From NCBI RefSeq assembly GCF_900106745.1, contig NZ_FNNV01000019.1:62001-126000 (forward strand): a stretch of DNA of 64,000 nucleotides, given 5' to 3'. This document shows positions 43,451-53,082 of this stretch, one piece after another. Origin of the DNA: Paenibacillus sp. CF384 (lineage in GTDB: Bacteria > Bacillota > Bacilli > Paenibacillales > Paenibacillaceae). The translations under genes were made by a program, and so were the position numbers. Positions within the stretch are counted from its first letter, which is position 1, and each line of letters starts with the position of its first letter. The notes under the pieces were generated by a model that worked only from the letters and a program-made list of their open reading frames with translations, made no database searches and was not told where the DNA came from.

Positions 43451-44466
43451 AGCGATGCAGCCCCCTGCAGCTGCAGCTCTCCGGCAAAGTGGCAGGCCGA
43501 ATAATGTCCTTCGCCGACCTGTTTCCATTCCGGAGCCTGCGATTTACAGATGTCCTTCGCATAGGGACATCGCGGATGGAAGTAACATCCGGATGGCGGT
43601 TTGGCGGGATTGGCGACTTCACCCGACAGGATGATCCGATTGGACTTTTTACGTGGATCAGGCACGGGCTTGGCAGATAACAGCGCTTCGGTGTACGGAT
43701 GCTGCGGTTTCCTGAATAAGGTCTCGGTCGCAGCCGTTTCTACCATTTTGCCGACATACATCACGCCGACCCGGTTGGAAATGTGTTGGATGACGCCTAA
43801 GTCATGCGAAATAAACAAGTAGCTTAAATTTAATTTATCCTGCAAGTCCTGCAGAAGATTGATAATTTGTGCTTGTACTGAAACGTCAAGCGCGGACACG
43901 GCTTCGTCGCACACGATAAACTTCGGATTCGTTGCCAATGCTCTGGCAATTCCGATCCGCTGACGCTGTCCGCCGCTGAAAGCATGCGGGTACCGCTCCA
44001 GATGCCGGCTGTCTAAGCCCACCATTTCCATCAGCTCCCTGACACGTTCCTTGAGCTTCTCGCCGCGAGCCATTCCGTTACAAATAAGCGGTTCCGCAAT
44101 AATATTGAGCACTGTCATCCGTGGGTTGAGCGAGGAATAGGGGTCTTGAAAGATAAGCTGCATGTCTCTGCGGATGGCCCTCAGCTCTTGATTGTTCAAT
44201 TTCATGACATCTTTGACTTGTCCTTGTCTGTCACGAAATAGCGTGGAACCCGAAGTCGGCTCAATTGCCCTCAAGACGCATCTTCCGAGCGTCGTCTTGC
44301 CGCAGCCGGATTCCCCTACCAGACCAAGCGTTTCACCGGGCCGAATTTGAATATGGATATCATCGACTGCTTTGACGAAGCCGACCGTTTTCTTGAGGAA
44401 TCCTTCTTTAACGGGAAAATATTTCTTCATCGAACGGACGTCTAATACAAACTCCTCTTGCGTCAT
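43447..44466 (-). CDS. oppF: Oligopeptide-type ABC transporter ATP-binding protein, OppF/DppF
   Basis: ATPase of 339 residues. Walker [10 protein letters not shown], signature [16 protein letters not shown], Walker [13 protein letters not shown], followed by the switch His in LFISHDLG. The C-terminal [16 protein letters not shown] provides cysteines of the oligopeptide transporter Fe-S-like domain. GGAGG lies 7 bases before ATG. Pairs with the ATPase at 44482. Confidence 0.96.
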   Translation of the reverse strand: MTQEEFVLDVRSMKKYFPVKEGFLKKTVGFVKAVDDIHIQIRPGETLGLVGESGCGKTTLGRCVLRAIEPTSGSTLFRDRQGQVKDVMKLNNQELRAIRRDMQLIFQDPYSSLNPRMTVLNIIAEPLICNGMARGEKLKERVRELMEMVGLDSRHLERYPHAFSGGQRQRIGIARALATNPKFIVCDEAVSALDVSVQAQIINLLQDLQDKLNLSYLFISHDLGVIQHISNRVGVMYVGKMVETAATETLFRKPQHPYTEALLSAKPVPDPRKKSNRIILSGEVANPAKPPSGCYFHPRCPYAKDICKSQAPEWKQVGEGHYSACHFAGELQLQGAASL

Positions 44467-44481
44467 GGCTCAACCTCCGCT

Positions 44482-45501
44482 TCAGTTATTGACCTCGTCC
44501 ACAAGCAAGCAGCGTACCGAATGTCCCGCGGCCACTTCAACCAGTGGCACATCTTCCACATTGCACACGCCATCCTTCGCCATCTTGCATCGCGTATAAA
44601 AGCCGCAGCCCTTCGGTAAGTTCATCGGAAACGGCACTGTACCTTCAATCGATTCCAGCCGTTTGTTCGACCGTATTAATGAAGGGATGGAATTAAGCAG
44701 CGCTTTGGTATACGGGTGCTGCGGATTATGAAACAGCGTATCCACGTCGGTATATTCAACAACCTTCCCCAGATACATCACCGCAACATCGTCCGACATT
44801 TCAGCAATAACGCCGAGATCATGCGTAATAAAAATGACGGAAGTATCATGGCTCGATTTCAGGTCATTAATCAATTGGAGCACCTGCGCCTGTACCGTGA
44901 CGTCTAGCGCTGTCGTCGGCTCGTCGGCAATCAGGATGGCCGGATTACAGGATAGCGCCATCGCAATCATAGCCCGTTGGCGCATGCCGCCGGACAATTG
45001 ATGGGGATATTCGCTCATCCGCTGCTCCGGATTGGACATGCCTACCTTCTTCAATATCTCAACACCAAGCCGATAGGCTTCATCCTTATTGTCCGTTGCA
45101 TGCAGCAGTATGGCCTCCATGATCTGGTTGCCTACGGTATGAATCGGCGAGAATGCCTTCATCGGTTCTTGAAAAATCATGGCGATTTCGCCGCCGCGAA
45201 TATCTCGGATTTCCGAGCCGCGGGGATCGAGCTTGGCAAGATCGACAACATCGTAGGTGCCATCCGGCTTCTTGCGCGACAACCGGATTTCGCCTTGCAC
45301 TTCTCCCGGCTTCGGAACGATGCGCAGCAGCGCCTGTGAGGTTACGCTTTTTCCACAGCCGCTTTCGCCAACGATGCCTAACGTCTTCCCGCGTTTAATT
45401 CGCAGATCGACTCCGTCTACTGCTTTCAGAAGTCCTTCATCCAATCGAAACTGCACCTTGACGTCCTTCATTTCCAATATGACATTCTCTTGCTGTGACA
45501 T
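44482..45501 (-). CDS. oppD: Oligopeptide-type ABC transporter ATP-binding protein, OppD/DppD
   Basis: ATPase of 339 residues. Walker A GESGCGKSV, signature LSGGMRQRAMIAMAL, Walker B ILIADEPTTALD. The C-terminal PKGCGFYTRCKMAKDGVC holds the usual cysteines. AGGAGG precedes the ATG. Together with OppF, OppB, OppC and the binding protein this forms a complete importer. Confidence 0.96.
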   Translation of the reverse strand: MSQQENVILEMKDVKVQFRLDEGLLKAVDGVDLRIKRGKTLGIVGESGCGKSVTSQALLRIVPKPGEVQGEIRLSRKKPDGTYDVVDLAKLDPRGSEIRDIRGGEIAMIFQEPMKAFSPIHTVGNQIMEAILLHATDNKDEAYRLGVEILKKVGMSNPEQRMSEYPHQLSGGMRQRAMIAMALSCNPAILIADEPTTALDVTVQAQVLQLINDLKSSHDTSVIFITHDLGVIAEMSDDVAVMYLGKVVEYTDVDTLFHNPQHPYTKALLNSIPSLIRSNKRLESIEGTVPFPMNLPKGCGFYTRCKMAKDGVCNVEDVPLVEVAAGHSVRCLLVDEVNN

Positions 45502-45512
45502 AGGTCCACCTC

Positions 45513-46670
45513 CTATTTATAAGGATCTGCAGCATCCCGAAGCCCGTCTCCGAGAAAGTTGAACATGAGCACGGTTAACATGATGAAGGCGGCAGGCCAT
45601 AGCAGCCAAGCATGATGTGCCAAGGTTTCCAGGTTTTGCGCATCCTGCAGCAATACGCCCCAAGATACAGCGGGCGCTTGCAGCCCAATGCCAAGAAAGC
45701 TAAGTGAGGTTTCCCCTAGAATTTGGGCGGGAATCGCAAGCGTGACATTTACGATAATGTAACTGGCAAAGGACGGGAGCAAGTGCTTCCGAATGATTCG
45801 CAAATCACTGGCGCCTGCAAGCCGAGCCGCCATCGTGAAGTCCTCTTCTCTGAGCGATAGAATTTTACCGCGCACGACACGAGCGAGACCTGTCCATCCG
45901 ATAACAGAGAAGATGATGATGAGACCGAAATACATTTTGGTTGTCGACCAGTCTCGCGGCACTGCGGCAGACAGCGCCATCCAGAGCGGAATCGTCGGAA
46001 TACAAATGAGAAAATCGATAATGCGCTGGATAATCGTATCCGATACGCCGCCCAAGTAGCCGGATATTCCGCCGAGCAGCAGTCCGATAATCAACGTTAG
46101 GATAATCCCGACAAGACCGAACGACAAGGAAATGCGTGCTCCATAGATGATACGTGAGAATAGATCATGGCCCAGCTGATCCGTTCCCATCAGAATGAGC
46201 GCACCCTCCTTATCGCCTAAGCCGAACAAATGAATGCTCGAAGAGATAAATCCCCACATTTCATAAGGTTCGCCTTTGACGAAGAAGTGGATCGGATACT
46301 TTTTGGTGGTATCTTCACTGAAGGTTCGCAGGAAGGTTTCCTGATCGACTTTCTCTGTCAAACCGTAGACAAACGGCCGGAACTGAAAGCCCGTATCCGG
46401 ATCAACGAAATGAATCTTCTGCGGAGGGGCATTCTTATAAGCCGTATAACGTGTACCGGATAGATTAGGAGCAACAAACTCGCAAAATATGGCGATCAAA
46501 AACATCAGAATTAATAATACCGCTGAAATCATCGCGAGCTTATGTTTCTTGAACTTCCACCACATCAGCTGCCATTGCGAGGCTACTTCGACGTTAATGG
46601 TATCGGCCGTTTTGTTTCGGCGTGTTCTCGGTTTACGAATTTGATTGATAACGGTAGATAAGCCGCTCAT
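45513..46670 (-). CDS. oppC: Oligopeptide-type ABC transporter permease, OppC
   Basis: Permease of 385 residues. An N-terminal helix FKKHKLAMISAVLLILMFLI is followed by an unusually long extracytoplasmic region of about 150 residues (peptide-type OppC proteins usually have around 50), then five helices with the EAA-type loop AARLAGASDLRIIRKHLLPS. The long insert is typical of permeases next to oligosaccharide-type family-5 binding proteins. The ATG at 46670 overlaps the OppB stop (ATGA); a longer frame overlapping OppB is rejected. Confidence 0.94.
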   Translation of the reverse strand: MSGLSTVINQIRKPRTRRNKTADTINVEVASQWQLMWWKFKKHKLAMISAVLLILMFLIAIFCEFVAPNLSGTRYTAYKNAPPQKIHFVDPDTGFQFRPFVYGLTEKVDQETFLRTFSEDTTKKYPIHFFVKGEPYEMWGFISSSIHLFGLGDKEGALILMGTDQLGHDLFSRIIYGARISLSFGLVGIILTLIIGLLLGGISGYLGGVSDTIIQRIIDFLICIPTIPLWMALSAAVPRDWSTTKMYFGLIIIFSVIGWTGLARVVRGKILSLREEDFTMAARLAGASDLRIIRKHLLPSFASYIIVNVTLAIPAQILGETSLSFLGIGLQAPAVSWGVLLQDAQNLETLAHHAWLLWPAAFIMLTVLMFNFLGDGLRDAADPYK

Positions 46671-47665
46671 TCCGAAACACCTCCGAAGCGGATACGCGGA
46701 TCGATGGCCGCAAGCAAAATATCCGAGAGCAGAGTTCCTAATACCGTGATGAAGCTGGTTACCAGAATAAAGCTGCCGCACAAGTACATATCCTGCGTCA
46801 TGAGCGCCTTGAGCAGCATCGGCCCCGTTGTCTGCAGGTTGAGGACGATGGACACGATGACCTCTCCGGAAATAAGCGCCGGCAGCGTCCATCCGATCGT
46901 ACTGATGAGCGGGTTGATAGCCATACGAACCGGATATTTGAAGAGCAATTTACCTTCCGATACGCCTTTCGCTCTGGCCGTAATGACGTACTGCTTCGAC
47001 AATTCATCGAGCAGCATGCCCCGCGTGACTCGAATCAGCGATGCGGCAGATGCCATTCCGATTACGATGACAGGCAATATGAGCCTCGGCAGCATATCCA
47101 GCACCTTCGCCATGCTCCATGGCGCATCGAGATACGGCTGCGAGAACAGCCCTGTTATCGATACGCCGGTTTCAATGAAGATGAAATAGACGAGTACGAG
47201 GGCAATCAGAAAGCCGGGAACCGCAACGCCGATAAATCCGATGAAGGTAAACACATAATCAAGAATGGAGTATTGATGCGTAGCCGAGTAGATGCCGATA
47301 GGGATCGAGACAAGCCATACGAACACGAGCGATATCAATGAAATGGTTATCGTTAAACCGAGCCGAGGCCAGATAACATCCGCAACCGGCATGTTGTATT
47401 GGAAGGAACGACCCATATTTCCATGCAGCACGATATCTTTGATCCAGTAGACATACTGCACGATGAGTGATTTATCCAGTCCGTATTCCCGCTGCAAATT
47501 AAGGATGGCGCTCTCCGAAACATCATTGCCCGACAGCTTCAATTGCTGAATATAGTTGGTTAAGAAATCGCCCGGAGGAAGCTGAATAATGACAAATACG
47601 ATAATACTTATGGCGATCAACAGCGGAATGAGCTGTAATAATCGATAGCTAATAAAATTTATCAT
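46667..47665 (-). CDS. oppB: Oligopeptide-type ABC transporter permease, OppB
   Basis: Permease of 332 residues. The opening MINFISYRLLQLIPLLIAIS, the extracytoplasmic LQREYGLDKSLIVQYVYWIK and the EAA-type loop TARAKGVSEGKLLFKYPVRM are family features. GGAGGG lies 6 bases before the ATG at 47665. It follows the binding protein by about 100 bp that carry a stable hairpin. Confidence 0.95.
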   Translation of the reverse strand: MINFISYRLLQLIPLLIAISIIVFVIIQLPPGDFLTNYIQQLKLSGNDVSESAILNLQREYGLDKSLIVQYVYWIKDIVLHGNMGRSFQYNMPVADVIWPRLGLTITISLISLVFVWLVSIPIGIYSATHQYSILDYVFTFIGFIGVAVPGFLIALVLVYFIFIETGVSITGLFSQPYLDAPWSMAKVLDMLPRLILPVIVIGMASAASLIRVTRGMLLDELSKQYVITARAKGVSEGKLLFKYPVRMAINPLISTIGWTLPALISGEVIVSIVLNLQTTGPMLLKALMTQDMYLCGSFILVTSFITVLGTLLSDILLAAIDPRIRFGGVSE

Positions 47666-47712
47666 GCGGTTCCCTCCATTCAATGTAAGCCGCAGATCCA
47701 TACACGAACCCG

Positions 47713-47747
47713 GGAGCCCAGGCCTCCTCTCATGAGGTCTGGGCTCC
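47713..47747 (-). promoter_or_regulatory. Intercistronic hairpin between binding protein and permease
   Basis: GGAGCCCAGACCTC and GAGGCCTGGGCTCC pair over a 7-base loop in the minus-strand mRNA. No T-tract follows, so it probably protects the upstream mRNA and sets a higher dose of the binding protein over the membrane parts, rather than ending transcription. Confidence 0.65.
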
Positions 47748-47763
47748 TTTAGGTTCGGACATC

Positions 47764-49767
47764 TTATTTGCCGAAGAAGAATTGCTCGCCTGAGAAGTCG
47801 GTTCCAATTGCAAAGCTGCTGTCACTAGGAATGTTCTTCAGCTTCTCATTCACAATAATTGGCTGCTTCACATCGCTGAGCGGTACGAAGTAGTACACAT
47901 TGTTTTTCATCTGTTGCTTCACTTCTTCGATCATGCGTTTGGCATTTTCCGGGTCCGTAGCAAGTGCCTCACTAATCGTCGTATACAGCTTCTTCACATC
48001 CTCAGGCGGTTCCTTACCGTTCTTGCCTGAGCTGGTGTACCACTGATCCCATAACGGAGCCCACATGCCTTGACCCCAATCACCCATGTACCAGAGCGGT
48101 GTGTGCGTCCAGATGACCGTCGCTTGAAGATCATTCGCAGTATTGCGCTGCGACCAAAGCGTCTGGTCGATCGTTTTCATCGTGACGTTAAGACCAAGTG
48201 CCTTCCACATCTCGACGATAAGCTGCGTATAAGGAACGATGTCCGGTGCTTGGGCTCCAACTTCGATTGGAATCGTAAATACTTTGCCGTCTGGGCCTAA
48301 CCGTTTGCCGTTTGCGTCTTTCTTCATGCCCATGTCATCCAGCAATTTATTGGCGCCATCCAAATCGAATGTCGGATCCTCGATGTTGCCCGGTTTGGCA
48401 AAACCATAGTAGATCGTATCAATAAGCTCTTGGCGGTCGATGGCCATGTTCAATGCTTGGCGGAAACGGACATCTTGGACCACTTTCCCCCAATTTGGAT
48501 CTTTTTCATAGGTCAAGTTAAGGAAAATATCGGTCGGAGTCACATGCATGTTATTCAGCATGGCTTTATACCCGTTCTTCTCGTTTTCCTTGTACAATGG
48601 CATCTTCACGAGCGATGCCGATTCACGTGAGAAATCAACCTCGCCGGCAATGGTTTTCAAACTAACCATTTCAATATCGTTTACGAGGGTGCTTTCGATT
48701 TTATCGATGTATGGCAGCTGATTGCCTGCCTTATCGATTTTGAAATAATAAGGATTCCGCTCATAAGTCGTCATGCTTTGCGTCGCTTTCGTAATGATCC
48801 AAGGATAGAGGACAGGGAAACCGACGGCTTCGGAATGGTTCAATTTCCAGTTCGTAATATCTTTATAGTTGAACAGGTTGACCCACTCGCCTGGTTTGAA
48901 ACCGGCTTCCTTAATCGCCGACTCCAACTGATCAAGCTTGATATATTTGGTATGGAATTGCTTCAGGAAGTGAGCAGGCTTGAGCAGCTCTGTGTATCCG
49001 CGCCAGCCTTGAATCGCTAAGCGAATCAAGAGACCGCCGTATGGACGATCGAAGGAAAGCTTAAAGTTATACTCGTCGATAATTTCCAATTTAAGCGGAG
49101 CGCCTTCGGCCACACCACCCGAACGGAGATAGAGCGGGAAGATCGGGGTCAGCTCCTCGTTCATCAGTACATCCTCGACCGTGAACCGGATATCCTCCGT
49201 CGTTACTGGCTCGCCGTCAGACCATTTCAAGCCTTTGCGCATTTGGAACGAGATGGATTTCTGATCCTCGCTGAGCAAATAATCCTTCAGAACGTTGCCT
49301 GTAAGTTCTTCTCCGAGAATACTCGGCGTATTAAGCAGCGGTTCATTATCCATGACGAAAACGTCTGCATCCCAGTTCGGCACCGATGTAACCGTTCTCA
49401 AAGTTCCGCCGAAGGATCCGATTTCATACTTCAATTGTCCTTCTGCTACCTCGTTAGTGATTTTGTAATCTGCAGGTAAGCGGTCTTTCACATCCGGAAG
49501 GTTCTTGCCGTCCAAATACGAGGATTGATGGAACTCCGTAATCGCTCCATCCCCGGTTGCTTCCGATGAAGCATTCGTATTGTCTGATGTGTTGTCTGAC
49601 TTGTTGTTTGCTACCGTCTCATTGGTGTTACTGGTGCTTTCTGTATTTGTCTTGTTCGCCGAGTTCGATGAATTCGAATTGTTCTTCGAATTGTCAAAAC
49701 ACCCGGTTAAAGCCGTTGTAAAAATGAGAGCGGTTACAAGAGCAGTCGCCAACAGTCTCACCTTCAT
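47764..49767 (-). CDS. Family-5 substrate-binding lipoprotein of an Opp-type importer
   Basis: Binding protein of 667 residues. Signal MKVRLLATALVTALIFTTAL followed by T-G-C. A low-complexity Asn/Ser/Thr tether spans about residues 26-70. The body contains RKGLKWSDGEPVTTEDIRFT, the diagnostic block of family 5, and FRQALNMAIDRQELIDTIYY. The length exceeds that of peptide-binding OppA (about 540) and matches oligosaccharide-binding relatives such as those for xylo- or cello-oligosaccharides, which agrees with the GH43 gene further down. Confidence 0.93.
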   Translation of the reverse strand: MKVRLLATALVTALIFTTALTGCFDNSKNNSNSSNSANKTNTESTSNTNETVANNKSDNTSDNTNASSEATGDGAITEFHQSSYLDGKNLPDVKDRLPADYKITNEVAEGQLKYEIGSFGGTLRTVTSVPNWDADVFVMDNEPLLNTPSILGEELTGNVLKDYLLSEDQKSISFQMRKGLKWSDGEPVTTEDIRFTVEDVLMNEELTPIFPLYLRSGGVAEGAPLKLEIIDEYNFKLSFDRPYGGLLIRLAIQGWRGYTELLKPAHFLKQFHTKYIKLDQLESAIKEAGFKPGEWVNLFNYKDITNWKLNHSEAVGFPVLYPWIITKATQSMTTYERNPYYFKIDKAGNQLPYIDKIESTLVNDIEMVSLKTIAGEVDFSRESASLVKMPLYKENEKNGYKAMLNNMHVTPTDIFLNLTYEKDPNWGKVVQDVRFRQALNMAIDRQELIDTIYYGFAKPGNIEDPTFDLDGANKLLDDMGMKKDANGKRLGPDGKVFTIPIEVGAQAPDIVPYTQLIVEMWKALGLNVTMKTIDQTLWSQRNTANDLQATVIWTHTPLWYMGDWGQGMWAPLWDQWYTSSGKNGKEPPEDVKKLYTTISEALATDPENAKRMIEEVKQQMKNNVYYFVPLSDVKQPIIVNEKLKNIPSDSSFAIGTDFSGEQFFFGK

Positions 49768-49940
49768 TTACAACCCTCCGATACTTCTGTTTATTTTTGA
49801 GTTTGTGGACTCACCACAATTATTAGGCGATAAACCCACATATTTCAATAAATGTTTTTGGTTTTTACCGTATTTTCGGAAAGAAGTAAAGATTGTCTAC
49901 TCCCTGACAACATTCGGCGATTTACGGCCATAAATGACAA

Positions 49941-49962
49941 AAAAGCCCCATTCGGGACTTTT
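49941..49962 (-). terminator. Terminator of the AraC gene upstream of the Opp operon
   Basis: AAAAG-CCC and GGG-CTTTT arms around a 4-base loop; on the minus strand TTTTTTG follows. The stem is short, with one mismatch. Confidence 0.65.
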
Positions 49963-49978
49963 CTCATAGTCTCATCGT

Positions 49979-50848
49979 TCAAGTTTTCAATGCTTGTTCT
50001 CGAAGCTGCTGGGGCGTTATGCCGAAGTATTGTTTGAATAACCGATAAAATTGCGCCTTATCCGGATAGCCGACCATTCTGCCGATCGCTCCCACGCATT
50101 CAGTCGATTCTAACAGCATACGCTTCGCTTCCCGAAGACGCACTTCCTGCAAATATTCGGTAAACGTGTAGCCGCAGCATAATTTAAATGTCTTACTGAT
50201 GTAATGCGGCGAATAATAGCTTTCTTTGGCTAAATCCCGCAGTGTGATTGGTGATGCGTAGTGTTGCTCGATATAGGACAACAGCTTCGGTAATATTTCA
50301 TGGATGTCTACAGTCAACTGCGTCTGCAGATTGTCCTGCATTCTGCGAAACGACGATGCGAGCAGCAGCATCGTATAACCGCACAACATCGCACGATAAC
50401 CGTTCTTCTTCGAGAGGTACTCTCCGAACATCGATTCGAGCAGCTCCTCCAGCTCCAGAATGGATTTGCCCTGAAAACGAATGTGCTGCAAGGCACCTTG
50501 CATAGGCTGCTGAAACTCCTGAAACAGCCTATGGTTGATCAAGCTGCGCTCAGGCTCATATGTAGTCGACTGCTCATTTAAATAATCAGCTTGAATTAAT
50601 ATGTTCATGTACTGCATGTCTTGCTCGGCATGGAAGGAATGTCTGTCACCGACATTCATCCATAATAAATCACCTCTGCGAACATGATAGCTTTGATTAT
50701 TCACCTGATGATTTCCGGTCCCGTGCAAGATATAAACCAGCTCGACAAAGTTGTGAGTGTGCTCAGGCTCATGTGTGTGATTGGCTACTTTATAAAGCGC
50801 TATTCCCTCATCTTGATGGATAAAGTCGACTGCCTTGTAAATATGCAT
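49979..50848 (-). CDS. AraC-family regulator with N-terminal cupin
   Basis: Regulator of 289 residues. The N-terminal cupin (residues 20-95; EPEHTHNFVELVYILHGTGN) is the sugar-sensing arm; the C-terminal HTH pair reads LRDLAKESYYSPHYISKTF and GRMVGYPDKAQFYRLFKQYF with PQQLRE at the end. GGAGG lies 8 bases before the ATG at 50848. Located directly upstream of the Opp-type operon on the same strand; it is its most likely activator. Confidence 0.93.
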   Translation of the reverse strand: MHIYKAVDFIHQDEGIALYKVANHTHEPEHTHNFVELVYILHGTGNHQVNNQSYHVRRGDLLWMNVGDRHSFHAEQDMQYMNILIQADYLNEQSTTYEPERSLINHRLFQEFQQPMQGALQHIRFQGKSILELEELLESMFGEYLSKKNGYRAMLCGYTMLLLASSFRRMQDNLQTQLTVDIHEILPKLLSYIEQHYASPITLRDLAKESYYSPHYISKTFKLCCGYTFTEYLQEVRLREAKRMLLESTECVGAIGRMVGYPDKAQFYRLFKQYFGITPQQLREQALKT

Positions 50849-51030
50849 CACATCATCCTCCGTTTATACGATCAGGATATGGAAGCGCTTACTATTATGT
50901 GTAATTTCTACACGTAATAAAGAGTTCCTTCTGAGCGGTTATAATTTTTTGCATGACTCCTTAACGGAGGCAAGGCGCTGTCGACAACAAACTTAGTTTC
51001 GACGACATTCGCCATCCCCGCTGCGACTAT

Positions 51031-51487
51031 TCACTGAGATTTCGCTGTTTCCTGAAGCAGCGCCCTGATCAAACTTAAGTTCGTATCCTCATCCTCGACG
51101 AAACCCACCTTCGGACCAATAACGCTGAACTCGTTCTCCGTATCGTTATTTGTCCGGATTCCCCGCTTGTTATCCAAGTGAATCAAGGCGCATACGGAAT
51201 CCGATTCATGAAGCCTACAGATAACCGCACCTTTAAACAGCTTCGATTGAATAACATCGATTTGATCCGTAATCTCAATATTGTAGCGTTTCGATGATAG
51301 CCGTCGAGGCGCATTTCTGTATCGGCTGGATGACGTATTCCTGAAGCAGCTTTTGATCGATTAAAGTAGTGAAATACGCGATGTGCAGCTGCCGGTTCGA
51401 ACAAGAGATCTTGCCCGCTTTGAAATCACTCGATTGGCTCGACATCCGCAGCAACGCTTCTAGGTCTGTTTGCTCTGTCTTCAACAT
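51031..51487 (-). pseudogene. Frameshifted and truncated gerA-type germinant receptor gene
   Basis: From ATG 51487 the frame reads MLKTEQTDLEALLRMSSQSS and continues to a stop after STAIIETLQY. In the next frame the protein resumes as RYNIEITDQIDVIQSKLFKG, then HLDNKRGIRTNNDTENEFSV and IGPKVGFVEDEDTNLSLIRA before a stop at 51031. Subunit A of the first operon has KKGLRTSNATEEEFSVVGPK and VGFIEDVDYNLKLIR at the same place, so this is a gerA relic with one frameshift that lost its membrane half. No B or C genes follow. Confidence 0.88.
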
Positions 51488-51648
51488 GTGAATCCATTCT
51501 CCCAAATTTAGGTATATTGAAGTAATATACCCAGAACGAAATGGATCATTCCTCTACGAGGCTTCCAATCCTGAATGGATAGCTTAGTCGCTGCCTCGTG
51601 ACACTGCCAATTAACGGGAGCTGCGTAAACAACAAACTATGCGAAAAA

Positions 51649-51678
51649 GGCTCCGGACGCCAAAAGGCAGCCGGAGCC
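51649..51678 (-). terminator. Terminator of the molybdoenzyme gene
   Basis: GGCTCCGG and CCGGAGCC form the stem, with inner GCC/GGC pairing; on the minus strand CCTTTTTCG follows. It lies about 130 bases after the stop codon at 51808; the stretch between and the part up to 51487 hold nothing else recognisable. Confidence 0.8.
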
Positions 51679-51807
51679 TATCGAATTAGAAGAGCAAGAT
51701 TGGCGTTATTACAATGGGTTGCAAACAGCCTCCATTGCGGCAGCGCTTCCCTTCGCTTTCATCTCAACAGATCGTCGGTAGGGTAGAACATCCCCTTTTT
51801 TTAATGT

Positions 51808-53055
51808 CTATACCCATGCATCGCTCGAATAGCCTCGTTGCTCCCAATACCCAATATCTGTCCCCTCGATTACTTCGATACGGCTAAGCCACTTGACCGA
51901 CTTATAGGCATACATCTTGGGGACGATGAGTCGCACTGGACCTCCAAAATCATTGGAGATCGGGTTTCCATCGTGCAGAACCGCAATCATAACATCTTCC
52001 ATCTGCGCCTGCTCCAAGGTTAACATGTCTGTATACACCCCATCAGCAGAGTGAAATTTGATCGTCTTGGCACCTGGCTGAATGCCAGCTTGCTGAAGCA
52101 TATCTTTCAACCGGATTCCTTCCCATGTATTGTTGTACACTGACCAACCTGTTACGCAGTGAAAATCACTAACTTGTGCCTTTCGCTTTAACGCTACGAA
52201 TTGCTCCCAATTCCAGATCATTTTATTGTCGACTAGCCCGTCGATTGTAAAAGACCAGTTGTTATTGTTGAATTTAGGAATCGGCGTAACCGTATAGAGT
52301 CGGAACCTCCCTTGCGCTCCTCCGCCAATCGGAGGCGACGAAGCAGGGAGAGCCTGTGGCGCCGGAAGCAATTGGTTTCCATTATTTGCAGCCAATTGGT
52401 TCATGTTCGTACTACTTTCGCCAATCCCGCTGCCAATTGAATTGTTTAGCCACTTTAGGAATGAAGGGCCAACTGCCACGGCAATTCCTGCCCCGATTGT
52501 CCATTTTACAAAAGCTCGCCGTGAATAAACCGATTGGGGGACCACCTTATCGGAGGCAGGCATTGCCTTTTCTCGACCAGTCTTCACAGTGCGCTTGCCC
52601 GGTTCCTTCAGCCACCTCAGCCTAGTAATAGAATGGTAGATGACATAAGGTATTCCGCCCCAAGTCAGCATGTCATGAATCCAAAGTGCTGAATTGGCTA
52701 ATCTCGGGCCGACTGCCCTGAACTGCCAGAGCAGTACGCCGGACAAAAACCAGCCGAGCAGTAAACCTAGCACTACCAAGATATTCAGCTTCTGCCACCG
52801 CTTCTCTTTCAACTGCTTCCAGTGCTTAGCCGCCAGAAGCAAATAGAATACTACCGGCAGCATAGAAGCAATCCCAATGACGATATGGATCCATTTCAGC
52901 CAGACCCTGCCTTCGCCTAAGACGCCTCTCCAGTATCCGCCTAGCAGCATGAGCCCGGATAAAGCAAGGATCACAACGATCCATCCGTTCCAAGTATGAA
53001 GCAGCGCCAGCTTCTTGCCGAATCCTTTGCGAATTCTACTCAGCAGCTCTCCCAC
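51808..53055 (-). CDS. Cytochrome b561-like domain fused to YedY/MsrP-type molybdopterin domain
   Basis: About 415 residues. Residues 1-160 hold four membrane helices with His residues placed for haem (LLHTWNGWIVVILALSGLML, KWIHIVIGIASMLPVVFYLL, WIHDMLTWGGIPYVIYHSIT). Then comes a linker with SRRAFVKWTIGAGIAVAVGP, a degenerate twin-arginine-like segment, and a C-terminal sulfite-oxidase-type domain with the molybdenum-ligand Cys in SDFHCVTGWSVYNNTWEG. This fuses the membrane electron donor (as MsrQ) and molybdoenzyme (as MsrP) in one chain. GAGGGG lies 7 bases before GTG 53055, so the upstream TTG is rejected. Substrate may be an S- or N-oxide. Confidence 0.88.
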   Translation of the reverse strand: MGELLSRIRKGFGKKLALLHTWNGWIVVILALSGLMLLGGYWRGVLGEGRVWLKWIHIVIGIASMLPVVFYLLLAAKHWKQLKEKRWQKLNILVVLGLLLGWFLSGVLLWQFRAVGPRLANSALWIHDMLTWGGIPYVIYHSITRLRWLKEPGKRTVKTGREKAMPASDKVVPQSVYSRRAFVKWTIGAGIAVAVGPSFLKWLNNSIGSGIGESSTNMNQLAANNGNQLLPAPQALPASSPPIGGGAQGRFRLYTVTPIPKFNNNNWSFTIDGLVDNKMIWNWEQFVALKRKAQVSDFHCVTGWSVYNNTWEGIRLKDMLQQAGIQPGAKTIKFHSADGVYTDMLTLEQAQMEDVMIAVLHDGNPISNDFGGPVRLIVPKMYAYKSVKWLSRIEVIEGTDIGYWEQRGYSSDAWV

Positions 53056-53082
53056 GCCTATTCCCCTCCTACTCGGTAACAA

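Noticed and set aside
49768-49978. Cre site or sugar operator before the Opp-type binding protein
   Set aside because: No match to the cre consensus was found in the gap; only the AraC terminator is clear.
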